DNA of 64,000 bases from Euptelea pleiosperma (taxonomy: Eukaryota > Streptophyta > Magnoliopsida > Ranunculales > Eupteleaceae): positions 13,946,501 through 14,010,500 of the forward strand of contig CM068552.1 in the NCBI GenBank assembly GCA_035048495.1, written 5' to 3'. The notes beneath the pieces are model-generated. The model saw only the letters and a list, made by a program, of their open reading frames with translations, had not been told where the DNA came from and did no database searches. The position numbers and the translations under genes were made by a program. Numbering within the stretch: the first letter of the stretch is position 1; every line of letters starts with the position of its first letter. Shown in pieces: positions 34,078 through 46,860 of this stretch.

Positions 34078-37000
34078 TCAATAGTATATCGAGAGTGTCC
34101 GATGGTGTTGCAGAGATGGGCACTGGATGCCAAAAGACCAGAGCCATAGATCCAATTCCACACTCAGCACCTGAACACGGAACCCCTCAGCATTAAAGCA
34201 ATGGAAGTATGAGAAAGGGGGAAAGGGTGGTGAAAATGGAAATTGACAAGGCTTTGTAGTTGTAAGGTGGCAGCTACTAAATGAAACGAGAGAGATGAGA
34301 CGGATCTTCCATCGAATTGTTAAAAGGTATGAGTTATAAAGAATAGGATAATGTAAATAAGAAAAAGAGGAAGAAAATACTTATCAAAAAAGAATAAAAA
34401 GAAGAAGAAATCGTAGGAAGAGGACAGAATATATAAGGTTAATGAGTGAAACTGCTCAGAAAAGTGAAGATGATCATGAAGAAGAGGAAGAATCATATAT
34501 ACCTGCTTTCCAGATTTTCTCTTGATCAACTCCCTCATTTTCTCCACAGCGTGAATAGAGCAAGCCCGTAGCTCAACTTCCTCCTCACTACCTGAACCTA
34601 ATTCAGTATTGGCCTCAATAATGCTAGCTAAAGCCGAACTGTATCTCAATACACCAAGTTGCCTAAGCACAGCTGGAACAATATAATCCGCAAATATGGT
34701 AATAGAACCTATGTCAGTAAATTCACCATATCCTTCACCCCTAAAAGCACCCCATAAATCTGCTGCAAATATTTGTGCTCTTTTGTACAAGAAAACTTGG
34801 TGACCTTTGTATACCGAGTGATCTCGAAAACCTGCAACAATGAAATGAGTTGGACTTTTTTTTTTAAATGTACAAGAAAACCTGGTGACCTGTGTCTATG
34901 TAGTGATCTCCAAAACTACAACAATGAAATGAGTTGGCTTGAAAAAAAAATAGGTATCGTCTATGAATTGGATTCCAAAATTTCACATACCACTAAGTCG
35001 ATAAATTCAAATTTTGTTTATTTAACCTGATATATCTTCTAGCAATGATAATCTTGACACAAGGTCAGGAAACTACTTTCAGATTCTTCAGAAAAGACCT
35101 CATCAGCATAACTAAATATTATAACCATTTCAACTTCCAACATAATATCTTAAAGCAGAAATTAGGATTAAAAATATCTCAAAATTAATGGTGTACCAGG
35201 AAAATTGCGAGCAATTAGGGCAACAAGTGATACAGCGGATTTTCCACAAGACTCCACAAGATTGACCGCTTTTCCTCCAAAGCTCCTCTCCAATTCCAGT
35301 CCAACCTAAATCAGTTGAAGAGATGAGCATTAATCCCATGATACTTAATGATCTGGAAAAAGACCAATTTGTCTGATCCGCTCAGGAACAGAAAATCATG
35401 GGAAGCAAATTGTGGATGCCAATTCGCTCAACGTCAATAATAGAATCTAACAGCCATACCTCAAAGATCTCGTAAACTAAAACACACAGTAATCCTCCTG
35501 AGGTCTCTCGAAGGATAATCCAAATAGTTATAAAGCGAAGTCTTAAGTTCGAGTATCTCAGATGATTGTTAAACCAATCTGTCTAGAGACCAACCACCCT
35601 CCCTACTGTGCATCTAATGGTGTATATATAATATAAATTAGATGGAGAATGAAGTGTTTAGTAAGTATTTTGCCATCTGTCAAATACATGGACTGCATTT
35701 TGCCAGATGACTCTATTCACCCCAGCATTTTAAAAGGCGCTTGAGGCTCACCTTGGGGCGAGGTATTCACAAAACACCCTAAGGCTTATTAAAAAGCTTA
35801 AAAGTTTATGAGATATATGCCTTGTCTACTGAGGCTTTAAAAAAGGCTTAAGCCTCACGCATTTGTACCTTTTTTAACGCCTTGTGTTAGAAGTGTGCAC
35901 CTCATATGCATCGGCTAGTAGGGGCAACTGTACTTTAAAAATTCAATTCATTTCCTTTTCTTCTTTTTTTCCTCTAAATCATAGTTAAATAATAATAAGC
36001 TATTCTAGTTTAAATAAAAACAACAAAAACGTCTCTTTCCCCCATATGAAATAGATTAAAGTTCTTTTTTCACAAATTTACCTTAAATTTATATTTTTTT
36101 ATGGAATTATCCTATTATTTATTTATTCTTATTTTTAGTATTCATTTAAAAATGCAAGTTTGTGAGGATTATGCCCCACACTTTAGGCCATTAAAGCGCC
36201 TCGGCCCAAGCCTTCACATTTAAAATCATTGGGTTAAAGTGGTTGTCACACTCTAAGTTTTGTTTTTTGTATTAATGGATTCAAACCTGACTGGATAGCT
36301 CTTGGTCGTCTGCTATTTACCGTAGTGGCCAAGTAGGCCAATGCATTAGCATGCCCACTTTCGAGTCCTAGTCGTTGTTCTGGCCAAAAATTCTAAAATT
36401 GTCCACCAAGTATTCAATAGTATCTCGATATTTCTCCAATATTTCTTCCCTGCCATAAATTCCATTGTATTGTCTAACCACTAACTGGGAGTTACTACAA
36501 ACAATAAGTTTTGTAACTCCAAGTTGTAAAGTTGTCTTCAATCCAGTGATCATAGACTCATACTCGGTTTTATTGTTGGAAGCCAAGAATCTCGGTTTGA
36601 TAGATTTTTCCACCAAAACTCCATTTGTATCAATAAGAACAACCCATGCTCCATTTCCATTGAAGTTTGATGATCTGTCTGCAAATACAAATAATGGGCA
36701 ACTGCAAGTGACAACTTCTCATGGCCACGACCTTCTTATATTCATACTCTTGAAGTTCATCTTGGAATTCCTCAAAGACCCATGTAACATCTTCAAACAA
36801 GAAATTAAACCAATATGTCGGTCATTACTTGTCCTTTCATAGCAGTTCTCGCTTCATACAAGAAATGATATTCTTCCAACTTGGCAAACCACATTCCGAG
36901 CTTTGTGGCGGTTCGGCTGAGAATTGTTTTCAAAGGGATGAGACTGAAAATATGGATGAAGTTTTCGAGCAAAACAAATTAAGGCAAAGTACACTTTCAC

Positions 37001-40000
37001 CAACCAAGTATAGTTAACCTCATCTTTCATCAGTCTTAACGTAAATAAGCTTCTCGGGTTCTTCAGTGAGTCTTACTTGTGCAAAACTAATCGATGAGTC
37101 TATTACAGCAAGCAGACTTATCAGCCTCTTTAGTCAATCTTACCAGAGCAGAAGAGCTAACCGATGAGTCTGTTACGGCAAGATAAAGTCTGAGTGGTTC
37201 CTTTTTCCAGGGTTCAAGAGAATGGGTGGTGTACTCAGATATTTCTTTATTTCGTGGAAAGCGATACTCTCTTTTTTATAAGCACAAAGCAGCAGTACTC
37301 TTTAGTCCACTTAAATTCTCGATTGGCTTTTAGAGTTTAAAAGAGTGTCTTGCATCGATCTAACAATCTTGAGATGAAACAGTTAAGAGCGATAATTCTT
37401 CCATTCAGAGACTGTACTTGCTTCTTAGTCTTGGGAGAAGGCATATCGAGTCTTTGATCTAGTTGGGATTTACTTTGATTCCTGGATGTGATTAGATACT
37501 CAAGGAACTTTCCTAAATAAACCTAAATGCACACTTGGCAGGATTGAGACGCAACTTATACCGTCAAAGTTGATCAAATGTTCGAGAAAGCGTGTTTATT
37601 TGTTTTTCCCATTCAGCTTTTGAAAAGTGAGTCATCCACATATACTTTTACTGTTTCACCAATCATATCTTGAAAGACGGAATTCACGACTATTTGATAT
37701 GTAGCACCAATGGTCATCCGCCCGAAGGGCATAACCCGATAACAATATAATCCTCAGACAGTAATGAAACAATACTTCTCTTCATATTTTAAAAAAATAG
37801 GTATCTGATATCCAGAATACCCCTCCATAAGCAAAAGTAAGGCATGACCAACTGTAGCATCCATCAGCCGACCGATATGAAACAGTAGAAAACTATCCTC
37901 AGGACACACTTTCTTTAAATATCTCTAATTAACAAATACTCGGATTTTACCACTCTTCTTCGAGACAACTACGATGTTAGGGTCGTAATCGGGGTAATCT
38001 ACTTCTCAGACAAATCTAGCTTTCAAAAGTTTGTTTACTTCCTCTTACACAACTTTGCAAATGTTTGACGTGAACCTCCTTCTCTTTTGTCTAACAGATG
38101 ACACATCTGGATTCACGTGTAATCGAAAGACATGCTACCACGGGGTCAAGTCCGAGCATATCTCAAAACGACCATGCAAACACATCTCGATTAAATTTGT
38201 CCTGAGGAAAGTAATAGTTGAACAAGTACCACCACCAATGTCAACCTCCTCAGTTTTCTATATAACCGGTCTCTCCTTCCTTTTTTAGCACACGGTCGCT
38301 CGACATCCTCAACCATAGCCAAATTCTGTAATTTGCTAATTGTCCGAAGTTCCTTCTCGAATCTAGACATTCTTTTTCCTATCTTAATCTTCTCAACCAT
38401 TTCTTCAACAAGTTTAAAAGCAATCAATTATATAGGGATGGGACATCCACCACAATAAATTTAGTATCTAATTCTAGTTCTCACTGTTGGCATTATTTCC
38501 CCTTCCAGTACCAAGGTAACTTTGATAAATCCGACTAACAGCGTTGCCCTGGATTGTCCTCCATCTTGAATCCCATTATTCGAAAAGTCAGGCAAAACAG
38601 AATGTCTATTCCAGTTCCTGAATCTACCAAAATATTTTTCACTTCCCACTCTCCAATCATTAAGGTGACTATTAATGCATCGTAATGAGGTATACGTTCA
38701 TGATCAGAGAAAATAATGATGGATCTTGGATCGTCCTTTGTGTGATCCACTATTCTTGTTTTTGCAACATGTCCAGTTTGACAAATATTTCTCCTGCAAA
38801 TCTCTTCTTTTTTGCTCTCTTTCCTTGTTCAATTTCCTTCTTGGTGAATGCAGGTGGATGGACTTGTATGGGTGAAATAGGTGCATGAATTATCCCAATC
38901 ACATTCCCATTGGTGGCTCTCGCTATCTGCATGGACGTTATAGCTACATCAGGGAGCGTTTCCATCTGAGGAACTTCCCTGGTTGCCGAGTCCTATTTGT
39001 AATGCCTGAGTGCCCTACATTGATGTAATGCTTGAGCACCCAGCATTGTGAAGTGTCATGAGCTCAATATCAGTGACAATCAAAAATTTGTCATATGACC
39101 CCTCTACCAGCTTCAGGTTATCTCTGCAGTCTTGGCCACTCAAAGAATGGCTCAAATTGTATCTTCAAATAATTCGAATCAATAGTATTGTTTAGCAGAG
39201 CAAACCATCTTGTTCTTCTATTAAGAAATCACTCCCCCCACCCCCACCCCCAAATTATCTTCTCTCTCTCTCTTCTTCCCAAAATATCTCTGATCCTATA
39301 TTCGGACCATTATTTTTGTCTTGGACCGCAATGATTGTTTGGGTACCGAATTTACAGCATCTTTACTCTATTATCGAACTTCTCAAGTAAATTTTCACCA
39401 AAGCCTCGTATAACCGAGAGTTTGATATCAAAGCATTCCTATGTGCTATAACGGTTGTTTTTCTTCGAACTTATCTACAGCCGAGACAACTTCCTTGAAT
39501 CTTTGAATAAACTCTCTTATGCTTTGTGTCATCTGTTATTTAATTTGGAACAGAGAATAGATCCTCGGCCTATGTTTCGAGTTAAACTGAAATCACTTCA
39601 AAAGGACAACTTGTACATCTCCAAGGCTCTTCAATGATCCCTTATGAAGGTTATAGAACCACACCAATGTTCTTCTCTATGAAACTGTTCGGAAATACTT
39701 GACACAATTTCGTCATAACTCCTCCACAGCGCCATCATTTGCTTATATGAAGAACATGAACCATAAGGATGGTGGATCCATCAACACTCTAAATTTAGGC
39801 ATCTTAAGTGATGTAGGTATTTCGGCTTCAAGGATTTGTTTAGAAAATTGTGAGTCATTAGTATCTCGGTCAAGTTCATCTGCTTTCCTTCTACGCTCTC
39901 GACGAATAATAGATCTCAGACAAATTGTCTCTTGTTCGAACAAATTCAACTATTCTCAAAATTTATCTTCTTGTTAGCACCCGAGAACATGGCATGGGCT

Positions 40001-42805
40001 TGTAACTCGGACACTCTACATATGGATCTTCATAAAACTCCGTTCTTGGTTCGCCCCCAATCGCGATCAATTCCTCTCAGTGCATGTTTGGTTGTTCTCG
40101 GCCAACCCTAAGCCATAAACATTCCTGAGTTTTTTATCTTGTTGGAAGACGCTAGAACTGGATTCTCTCCCCTCTGTCTTCTTCCTCACAATTCTTCATT
40201 TTCTTGGGTTTCCACAATCTATTTTCTTCTTCTGACCTCACCAAGAAATCCTATTGTTGTTGCATATACGAAAGGTTTAAAATATCACTTTGTCCCATTG
40301 TCTCGGTAAGCTGATTAAACGAAACATCCCGATCGAGATGAAATGGAGACAAAATGAGACAATCAAAAATATTGTATGGGTTTTTTAGCAATTATATGTG
40401 TTTTATAAGGCATATATACCATGAAAATAATTAAAAACCAATTTTGGTACTAAATTTAGGCTTTGGCACGGGACAATACTTTCCTTTTATGTATTTGTTC
40501 AGTACAATACCAGAACAGATGAAACGAGATTTTAAATCGTGAATACAAGCAACCTACTGTGTCAAATTAACTGGCTCCCCACTACCATCTCATTAACAGG
40601 GCTGTGCTGGCAACATGTGGCCTCTTGCCATTCTTCTAACCAATGATTCGCAAACAAAGTATAGAAAAGACAATGTCTCCCAAAGATAGAGCTGTAATAC
40701 TAAAATTAAAGACATGATTTTTCAAAAGGCCACATAGCAGTGCAGTAAATGGAAAGAAAGAACAGCATCTCAAAGTAAACACTTATCCATACTTTGCCAA
40801 CTAAAAGACTCCAATAACTAGCAAAACAAACTAACATAACCAAGGATGTCAGAAAAAGTTATTAAAAAACCAAAAAACCAGAGAGAGTAACACAAGCATC
40901 AGAAGAGCAGTATCCTTCATACCATAATTACTCCTAAAAGGTAAAGAAGGATAAAACATCAAGCAAAGTAATAAATTTGTTTTGGAGGATGCCAAAGTTG
41001 TGGATGCCAAATTCTCTAGCCGTCGATTATGGAATCTAAAAGCCACACCTCAGAGATCTTGTAAATTAAAACACACAATAATCATTACGATGTCTCTCGA
41101 AGGATAATTTGAGATAGTTATAAAGTAAATCCTAAGTTTGAGTATCTCGAATAACTGTTAAATCATTAATGTTCAGAGACCAATCCCCCTCCTTTGCATC
41201 TAATGGTGTATATATAGTAATTAGGCAAAGAATGAAGTGTTTGATAAGTATTTTGCCATCTGTCACAATATATGGACTGCATTTTTTGACAAACGTCTCT
41301 ATTCTCCCAAGCACTGTACCTCAGATCTGACATGTGCCATGTGGCACGTGTTGAGTTCCTACCTATCTCGGTGAGAACGTTTCTCAACTTGCCTGACCCA
41401 TCCATATTATAGTTCGGTGTATCTAAGTAGTTATACACCAAGTAATTATAATTCGGACCTGGCAGAAAGTTGTGATCTCGGGCTATTAGCTATTCCCCAC
41501 CATGCCAGGTCTTCTTGCTGAATAGCGAAGTAACATTCTCAAGAACGCTGAGGATAACTCAGGGTTCTGAGTTCATATATCGGTAAACTTAATATCTAAC
41601 CTAGGTTAATATATATATATATAGTTTATGTAAAGTGACACGTGTACGACTTAGATTACGGGGAGTATTCTATGTACCATACATTTACAAATAGAACTAG
41701 AGAACGACAAGATCCTGTAGAGCAGTGAGAAATTCAAAGGAAAAAGAGGTCAGTGACAAAAGATTAGGAACAGGAACGCCTTATTCTGGCTATTTGGGTT
41801 TGGAAACATAAATCCCATTTCGCCATTCAACACAATATTTATATTTATCAAGATAATATAGAATAAGTTTAAGGTTTTGAACATGTCTAAAAATCATATG
41901 GACAAATTGTACCTCGTGAAGTAAGCGAACACGTTCATCTTCCAATGGAAGTGGCCGGCGCCATTTCAAAAGCTCGCGTAATTCAGGACCTGACAACAAT
42001 ATATAAAACAAATCACTCTATTTTTTTTTCTTCATGTAAGCCCAAATTCTTTTCAGAAACAACAAGAACGTTGTAGATTGCAGAAATTGCTACATTTTCT
42101 ACCAGCCACCATAAGACTATTAAAAAGATGTATGGAATTAAACTGAAAATATATATCTACTTGTGTGCATGAGAGACGGATATAAAGAGTGTGTAAGGGA
42201 TGAAGGCCTCGATAAAGGCACAATACCTGTATACTTTTGTAGACGATCAGCATCAAACACAGATTTATCATTCTCCAGAGCTGCCTTTAGTCCCGAAGCC
42301 AAACTGTCGTAACTCAAATCCTTGTCTGTCAAGTATAAGCAATTGATATTCAGAAACTTAGCTGTGGGCAATGAATAGGTTATATGAGGAATAACACTAA
42401 TAGCATATACCAGGCCAGAAACAGAAATTCAGAGCATCCAAAACAAATAGGTACTGAACGGTGAGCGGCCCGTTGTCGAAATAGTGAATCCCTTCAAAAT
42501 TCCATTCGACTTTTGGAATCGAACCTTCCATTGTATCCACTATTTTCTCAAGTCCTACATTAATTTCAATGAAGATAGTATATGAGTGTTTCATAAGGGG
42601 AATCAATCAATCAAAACACCATTCTATGAAAAATTCATCTTTAAGGAGCACCAACGCAATACCTCATCAATGCAATTCTATGTGTGTGCGTCTGTGTTGA
42701 TTGATTGAGAAGCAGAGAGAGAGAGAGAGAGAGACCTGAGGAGTCGACGACGACGTGAGAAGAGCGACTTGCGACCCAAGCCGAGCTTGACCTGACCTCT
42801 TCCAT
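34078..42805 (-). CDS. QNG1: Queuosine 5'-phosphate N-glycosylase/hydrolase (DUF2419, Qng1), complete
   Basis: Seven exons on the - strand are 42805-42736, 42554-42411, 42325-42227, 41989-41913, 35305-35197, 34831-34503 and 34170-34078 (stop TGA). They total 921 nt and encode 306 residues with no stops or frameshifts. Introns are 181, 85, 237, 6607, 365 and 332 bp, all GT-AG. Family landmarks are MEEVRSSSAWVASRSSHV at the start, VEWNFEGIHYFDNGPLTVQY then LNFCFWPDKDL (exons 2-3), GPELRELLKW (exon 4), SFGGKAVNLVESC then LVALIARNFPGF (exons 5-6), LYKRAQIFAADLW (residues 181-193), FADYIVPAVLRQLG, and the C-terminal HHRTLSIYY. Qng1 enzymes release queuine base from queuosine 5'-monophosphate so that it can be reused for tRNA modification; eukaryotes, plants included, cannot make queuine de novo. 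The length fits the family. Intron 4 contains a dead Ty3-type retrotransposon. The first donor (gtctct) sits in a CT microsatellite. I infer a functional gene. Confidence 0.94.
35411..41689 (-). mobile_element. Decayed Ty3-type LTR retrotransposon inside QNG1 intron 4
   Basis: An LTR-like block from 40999 to about 41689 (plus-strand start tgtggatgccaa) recurs at 35411-35736 in the same orientation, where it is truncated. Between them, on the - strand, are a gag fragment near 39949-39800 (FSKQILEAEIPTSLKMPKFR), an aspartic protease-like segment near 38700-38590 (VKNILVDSGTGIDILF), reverse transcriptase near 37730-37620 (YRVMPFG and, at 37645-37631, VYVDD), and RNase H at 36616-36368 (FLASNNKTEYESMI then KLIVCSNSQLVVRQ). 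The gag-protease-RT-RNase H order in - direction fits Ty3/gypsy. Many frame breaks show it is inactive. A possible target duplication is caaat (35406-35410 and 41688-41692), but the exact LTR end is uncertain. It lies in the same orientation as the host gene. Confidence 0.82.
35733..36235. mobile_element. AT-rich inverted-end repeat interrupting the left LTR
   Basis: Where the left LTR copy stops matching the right one, a block starts ttttaaaaggcgcttgaggc and closes near 36184-36230 with ttaaagcgcctcggcccaag, then cttcacatttaaaat. The ends are roughly inverted. The LTR does not clearly resume afterwards, so insertion with loss of the rest of the LTR is likely. A similar start (gttttaagaagcatgaagca) occurs near 60418. 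Confidence 0.45.
42714..42734. repeat. (GA)n microsatellite at QNG1 exon 1 donor
   Basis: About ten GA repeats directly adjoin exon 1 of QNG1. On the - strand the intron begins gtctctctct, so the tract forms the 5' splice site itself. Confidence 0.85.
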
Positions 42806-43221
42806 GGCTTTTCTGCACGGCAGAGATTTCTCCTCTTCTTCTGGTGTCCTCTTTTTGGTGGGTAGAGGAGAGGTTGTTGGGGCTCTTGAAACCCTAGAAG
42901 AAAAGATAAAATGTCTGCTAAAAGAGGCGAAGCAGCAGAGAAGTTCTGAGACAACCAGACTTTCCCGATTCGAAGTTTCCCGCTTTAACTACGAGAACGG
43001 CTCTTTGACTAACGTGTCTGGCGACTAGACCCAATAACTGACGACACATTTGTATGCACCGTTGGATGTGTCTTACCTATGATGTGTCGAAGCCACGTGA
43101 TTGATTGCAAATACATGATATGCACCATATCACTCTGATAAAGATATTTATCAATTAAGATTAGATAAGTACGGATGAGGATTATATTAGATTTAGTTGA
43201 CCTTCCATATTTGAACTCGAG

Positions 43222-43620
43222 AAAACCTTCGCTCACACTTGTGTGTGAGCAAAGCCGCTCACACATCACAATATGAGCCACGGGGCAAACTCTTAGAGGA
43301 CGATGGCCGTATGGATGTTTGGCTAGTCCTCGGTGGACTTGTAAACTAAAAATTAGCTTGATTAGTGATTTCTAAGCGTTGGATTGGAGTCATTTGCATG
43401 GGTTGCTTATAACCGTAGAAATTAGAGCATTATTGACCATTATTTGGGGTACTAGATCCAAAGGTCTGACATAGCTAATCAGGCTGATATTTGGTTTTCA
43501 GGTCCGAAGAGGGACTGGCCTATCATCCATACAGTCATCGTCCTCTAAGAGTGTGCCACGTGGCTCATATTGTGATGTGTGATCGGCTTTGCTCACACTC
43601 AGGTGTGAGCGAAGAAGGTT
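43222..43620. mobile_element. Foldback MITE with gctcacac ends
   Basis: The left arm ccttcgctcacacttgtgtg, then gagcaaagccgctcacacat, is inverted relative to the right arm around 43560-43620 (tgtgatgtgtgatcggcttt, then gctcacac and gtgtgagcgaag). Within the arms are the recurrent cacaatatgagccac and 'aatcaggctgat' motifs, so it belongs to the same broad family as 19034-19419. It lies 5' of QNG1, about 0.4 kb from its start codon. Target duplications are unclear. Confidence 0.75.
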
Positions 43621-43761
43621 TACTCTTAGAACTCTTGTGGAGTTTTTTATTTTATTTAAATCCTTTTTTTTTAGGGTCTTTGTAATTATCCAATTATCAA
43701 TGAATCAATTTTCATCTCTCTTTGTCCATGGTCCTTCCTACGGGGCCACCGCTACCAACCA

Positions 43762-44081
43762 TAGTTAGCAATTCGGTGTACAACAAAGATTCGAAAAGGG
43801 AAAAGTTCGAGTTTAATTCGGTTTCGAGATAAATTAATTCGGTCATTGTTGAAATGCTATATTCGTTTAGCCCTAAAAAGCCTAAATTTTACCAATTTTT
43901 TTCATTTTTAAAATGCAAAGTTTGTGTATTAAACACGGATAATACATGTTTTATTCTTTTAGTCTTAAAATTTGAAAAAAATTCTGACTTTTTTATTTTA
44001 TACGACCGTATTAAACGATTCTTCAAAAAAAATAAAAAATTCGGGCATTAAACGCATATAATACGCGAATTTACTAACTAG
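43762..44081. mobile_element. MITE with TAGTTAG ends, copy 2, with 10-11 bp target duplication
   Basis: The element starts tagttagcaattcgg and ends gcgaatttactaactag. It is flanked by identical gctaccaacca at 43751-43761 and 44082-44092. A duplication of this length is longer than hAT (8 bp) and near the Mutator range (9-11 bp). It is the inverted-orientation relative of 16258-16587 and is non-coding. Confidence 0.82.
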
Positions 44082-44460
44082 GCTACCAACCATTGGTTTT
44101 AACTCAACCATCTTCTTCTTGACTCAATCAAACTCATTCACTTCACAAAAAATTATAATAAGTAAAAAAATTATAAAGAATCTTGTGATCCTTTCATCTC
44201 TTCTTTCTCGTTCTTGCACCGTGTCGCCTTTGGATAACACCACCCTTGACTTTTCTCTATTCCTTGTCGAAACTCATGGCTGGACATGAAACCTTGGCGA
44301 TATCGCTCATAAGGTTAACATACCACTGTGTTTTCACAACCCACATCATCAGCGACCTATTCTGTTGTTTAGGTAGCCTTTTCCACATGAAGACTGTTAC
44401 TCCGGCCTCGGTTTTTTCACATAATGTTGCCCCTTTTATGACAACTTTGGACATGGGGTT

Positions 44461-45200
44461 GGCTCTAATACCAAATGTTAGGATCTTTGATTCTAACGAT
44501 TGGGTCAATAGCAACAAAAAAAAAATGTTGCATAATCTTAAATAAACAAACCCAAAGAAACAACACAACATCTTTTAAAAACTAACTTAAGATAACAAGG
44601 GCTCTAACAATCAAAGGCAACTCTTTAGTTTAACAAGAACTCTAAATAGTTTATTACTCTAATATAGAAAAAGAGATAAAACTATTAAAAATAGTTCAAT
44701 GTTAGTATCCCTAGTCCCAACGATTCTAACTCACTTCAAGGGGAGTCTAGCCTCCTACATTCTAAAATTTTGTTGATCAATGCCAATAGAAAATGTGCAT
44801 CCTCTTACAGAAACAGAACTTATACACGTAGATACTGGCAAGTTATAATTATTCGCTTACAAGGAAACAACTCAACATCTTTTAGAAACTAAGTTAAGAC
44901 AATTGGGAACTCTAGATAGCTTATAATTCAGTTCGTCACAATTAAAAGAAAGACCCCTGTCTTTCTACTATTCATGTCATGCTAGAGTAAGTCTCGTGAT
45001 GGGTGACAAACTCAGAGGGGCAACAAAAGAAGATGCTAATGCACGGGGCAAGAAACAAAGGTTAGTTCGATTGGGATTTATTAGTCAACCGCCGAACATC
45101 ATAATCCTCAGTACACCAAAATTGTAAAGAAATGAATGAAATTTAAAATGCACTTGTTGTGTCACAGGATAACGACACACCAGATATGTCATTATATTTA
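44461..45200 (-). mobile_element. LTR with adjoining primer-binding-site remnant
   Basis: The + sequence ggctctaatacca at 44461-44473 is the complement of a tggtattagagcc primer site, one base away from the initiator-tRNA-Met consensus. It is followed by tgttaggatc (44476), whose complement ends in taaca as LTRs do. The presumed LTR contains an internal repeat: acaacatcttttaaaaacta near 44570, and caacatcttttagaaactaa near 44873. The distal end was not fixed and no coding domain was found next to it. Confidence 0.5.
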
Positions 45201-46734
45201 TAGTATTTAAGCAAATTGTGATTCATATTTCACACACTCTTTATCCTTAATTGACGAAGCCTATCTCATGATCTACCCCTATCTTGGTCCACTTTAGCAT
45301 CTCCATTGACATTGCCAGTGAGTGCTCTGCACATCTGCCACTGCTGGTGACTAATGTGCCTCTCTCTCCTTCTCTTTTTTTCTTATAGACACTTCAAATC
45401 TTAACCTTAGCTCTTCTTTTTCGTCCTCTTCACACAGATTCAAAGATTTATATATGTTGTTCACTAAAAATAAATATAAAGGTATTAAAAAGTAATGTAT
45501 ATTTATAATAGCTTTTAGATGAACATCCTGCTTCTGACCATTTCTCTTTTGCTCCAGCTTTTCAACTCTGAATAAAATTCATAGATTTTCAAGTCAGCAT
45601 CTATTATTTCCTGAAATATATAAGGTTTCTATTCCTTCTTTAATTGATTATGTTTGTCTACTCACAAGTTCATCGTCATCATAAGCGTTTTCCTAATCAT
45701 ATGGGTCCACTATAGAAATTATGTTCTTCCAGTCAATCTTGTTTAAAGACATCTATTTCGTTAAAGAAAGTTTATTGAATCTCTTCTTAAAACCTCACTC
45801 CATGTCTGTTTTAATCTCTCTCTTGCCCTTTTAAGCCGTTTGACTTGTACATTTCTCTTCATTGGTGTTATCGTTGGTATTTGTTGTACATGATCAAACT
45901 ATCTCAATTAATTTTTTATTATTGTCTTTTATTGGGAGTACTCTTATATGTTCACAAATGTATTCATTTCTAATTTTGTCATTTCTTGTCTTAACAGACA
46001 TCCATCTCAACATCCTCATCTCGGTTATACTAATTTTATGAAAATGTTGCTTCTTGATTGTCCAACATTTTATTCCATAATGCACCGCTTGTCTTATTAT
46101 CGTTTTATAGAATTTTGTTTAAGTTGGCACACATCGATTACATAGCACTCTGGAAGTATATATCTATTTTAGTCAACCCACTCTAATTCTACAGGCAACA
46201 TCCTCCTCAAACTCTTATTATTTATGAACAATAGAATTACAGTAAAGAAAATTGGTCACTTCAAGGTATCTCTTAGTTGTAAATTTTAATTTGTGGATCA
46301 TCTCTATGCACATCCTGATTACAATTGCAATTCATATATCTTGTCTTGGTTTGATTTATATTAAAACTTTTAGATTCAAAAATATTATTCAAGTTCTAGT
46401 TTTGCATTTACCTTATTCATAGTTTTGTCAACTAATACCATTTCATCTACAGTACACCAAAAGACCTTGTATTGGATACTAGAAGTTACTTCATCCGTAA
46501 CTAAACCAAATAGGTATGGACTAGGGTTGATCCTCGGTGTAATCCCACTATGATTAGAAACTTGTATCGTTACGAGTATTTTAATACTAGTTTTTACTCC
46601 CTCGTACATATCTTTAATGATGTTAATATATTCATTCGAGGTTCCTTTATTTTTAACTAGTAAGTGGCCCTTGCCTACGGCACTCTCCGACAAAAGCGTT
46701 TGCAAAAATTGGGTGCCTTCATGACTCAAACGGT

Positions 46735-46860
46735 ATAATGGACTAGGGGCATTACCATTTTTTCCGTAACAACAACTATTATAACGGATTGTAACGCACA
46801 TAGGCAAAAATGGGAAAATAATGAAAATAACATATAAATAATAGAAAATAACGCGCGCTA
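46735..46860 (-). mobile_element. 'aacgg' hAT-type fragment inside array unit 1
   Basis: The sequence runs from caaacggtataatggactag through attataacggattgtaacgc to the aaaaatgggaaaataatg segment. This is the same arrangement as the inverted hAT-type MITE copy at 24814-25116. Fragments of the same kind occur in units 3 (about 47293-47430) and 9 (about 48790-48915), with the same left junction (gcactcaaacggtata). Confidence 0.6.

Noticed and set aside
44246..44545. 99-codon open frame on + strand (and its complement)
   Set aside because: It spans the primer-site/LTR junction of a retroelement remnant, so it cannot be a real gene.
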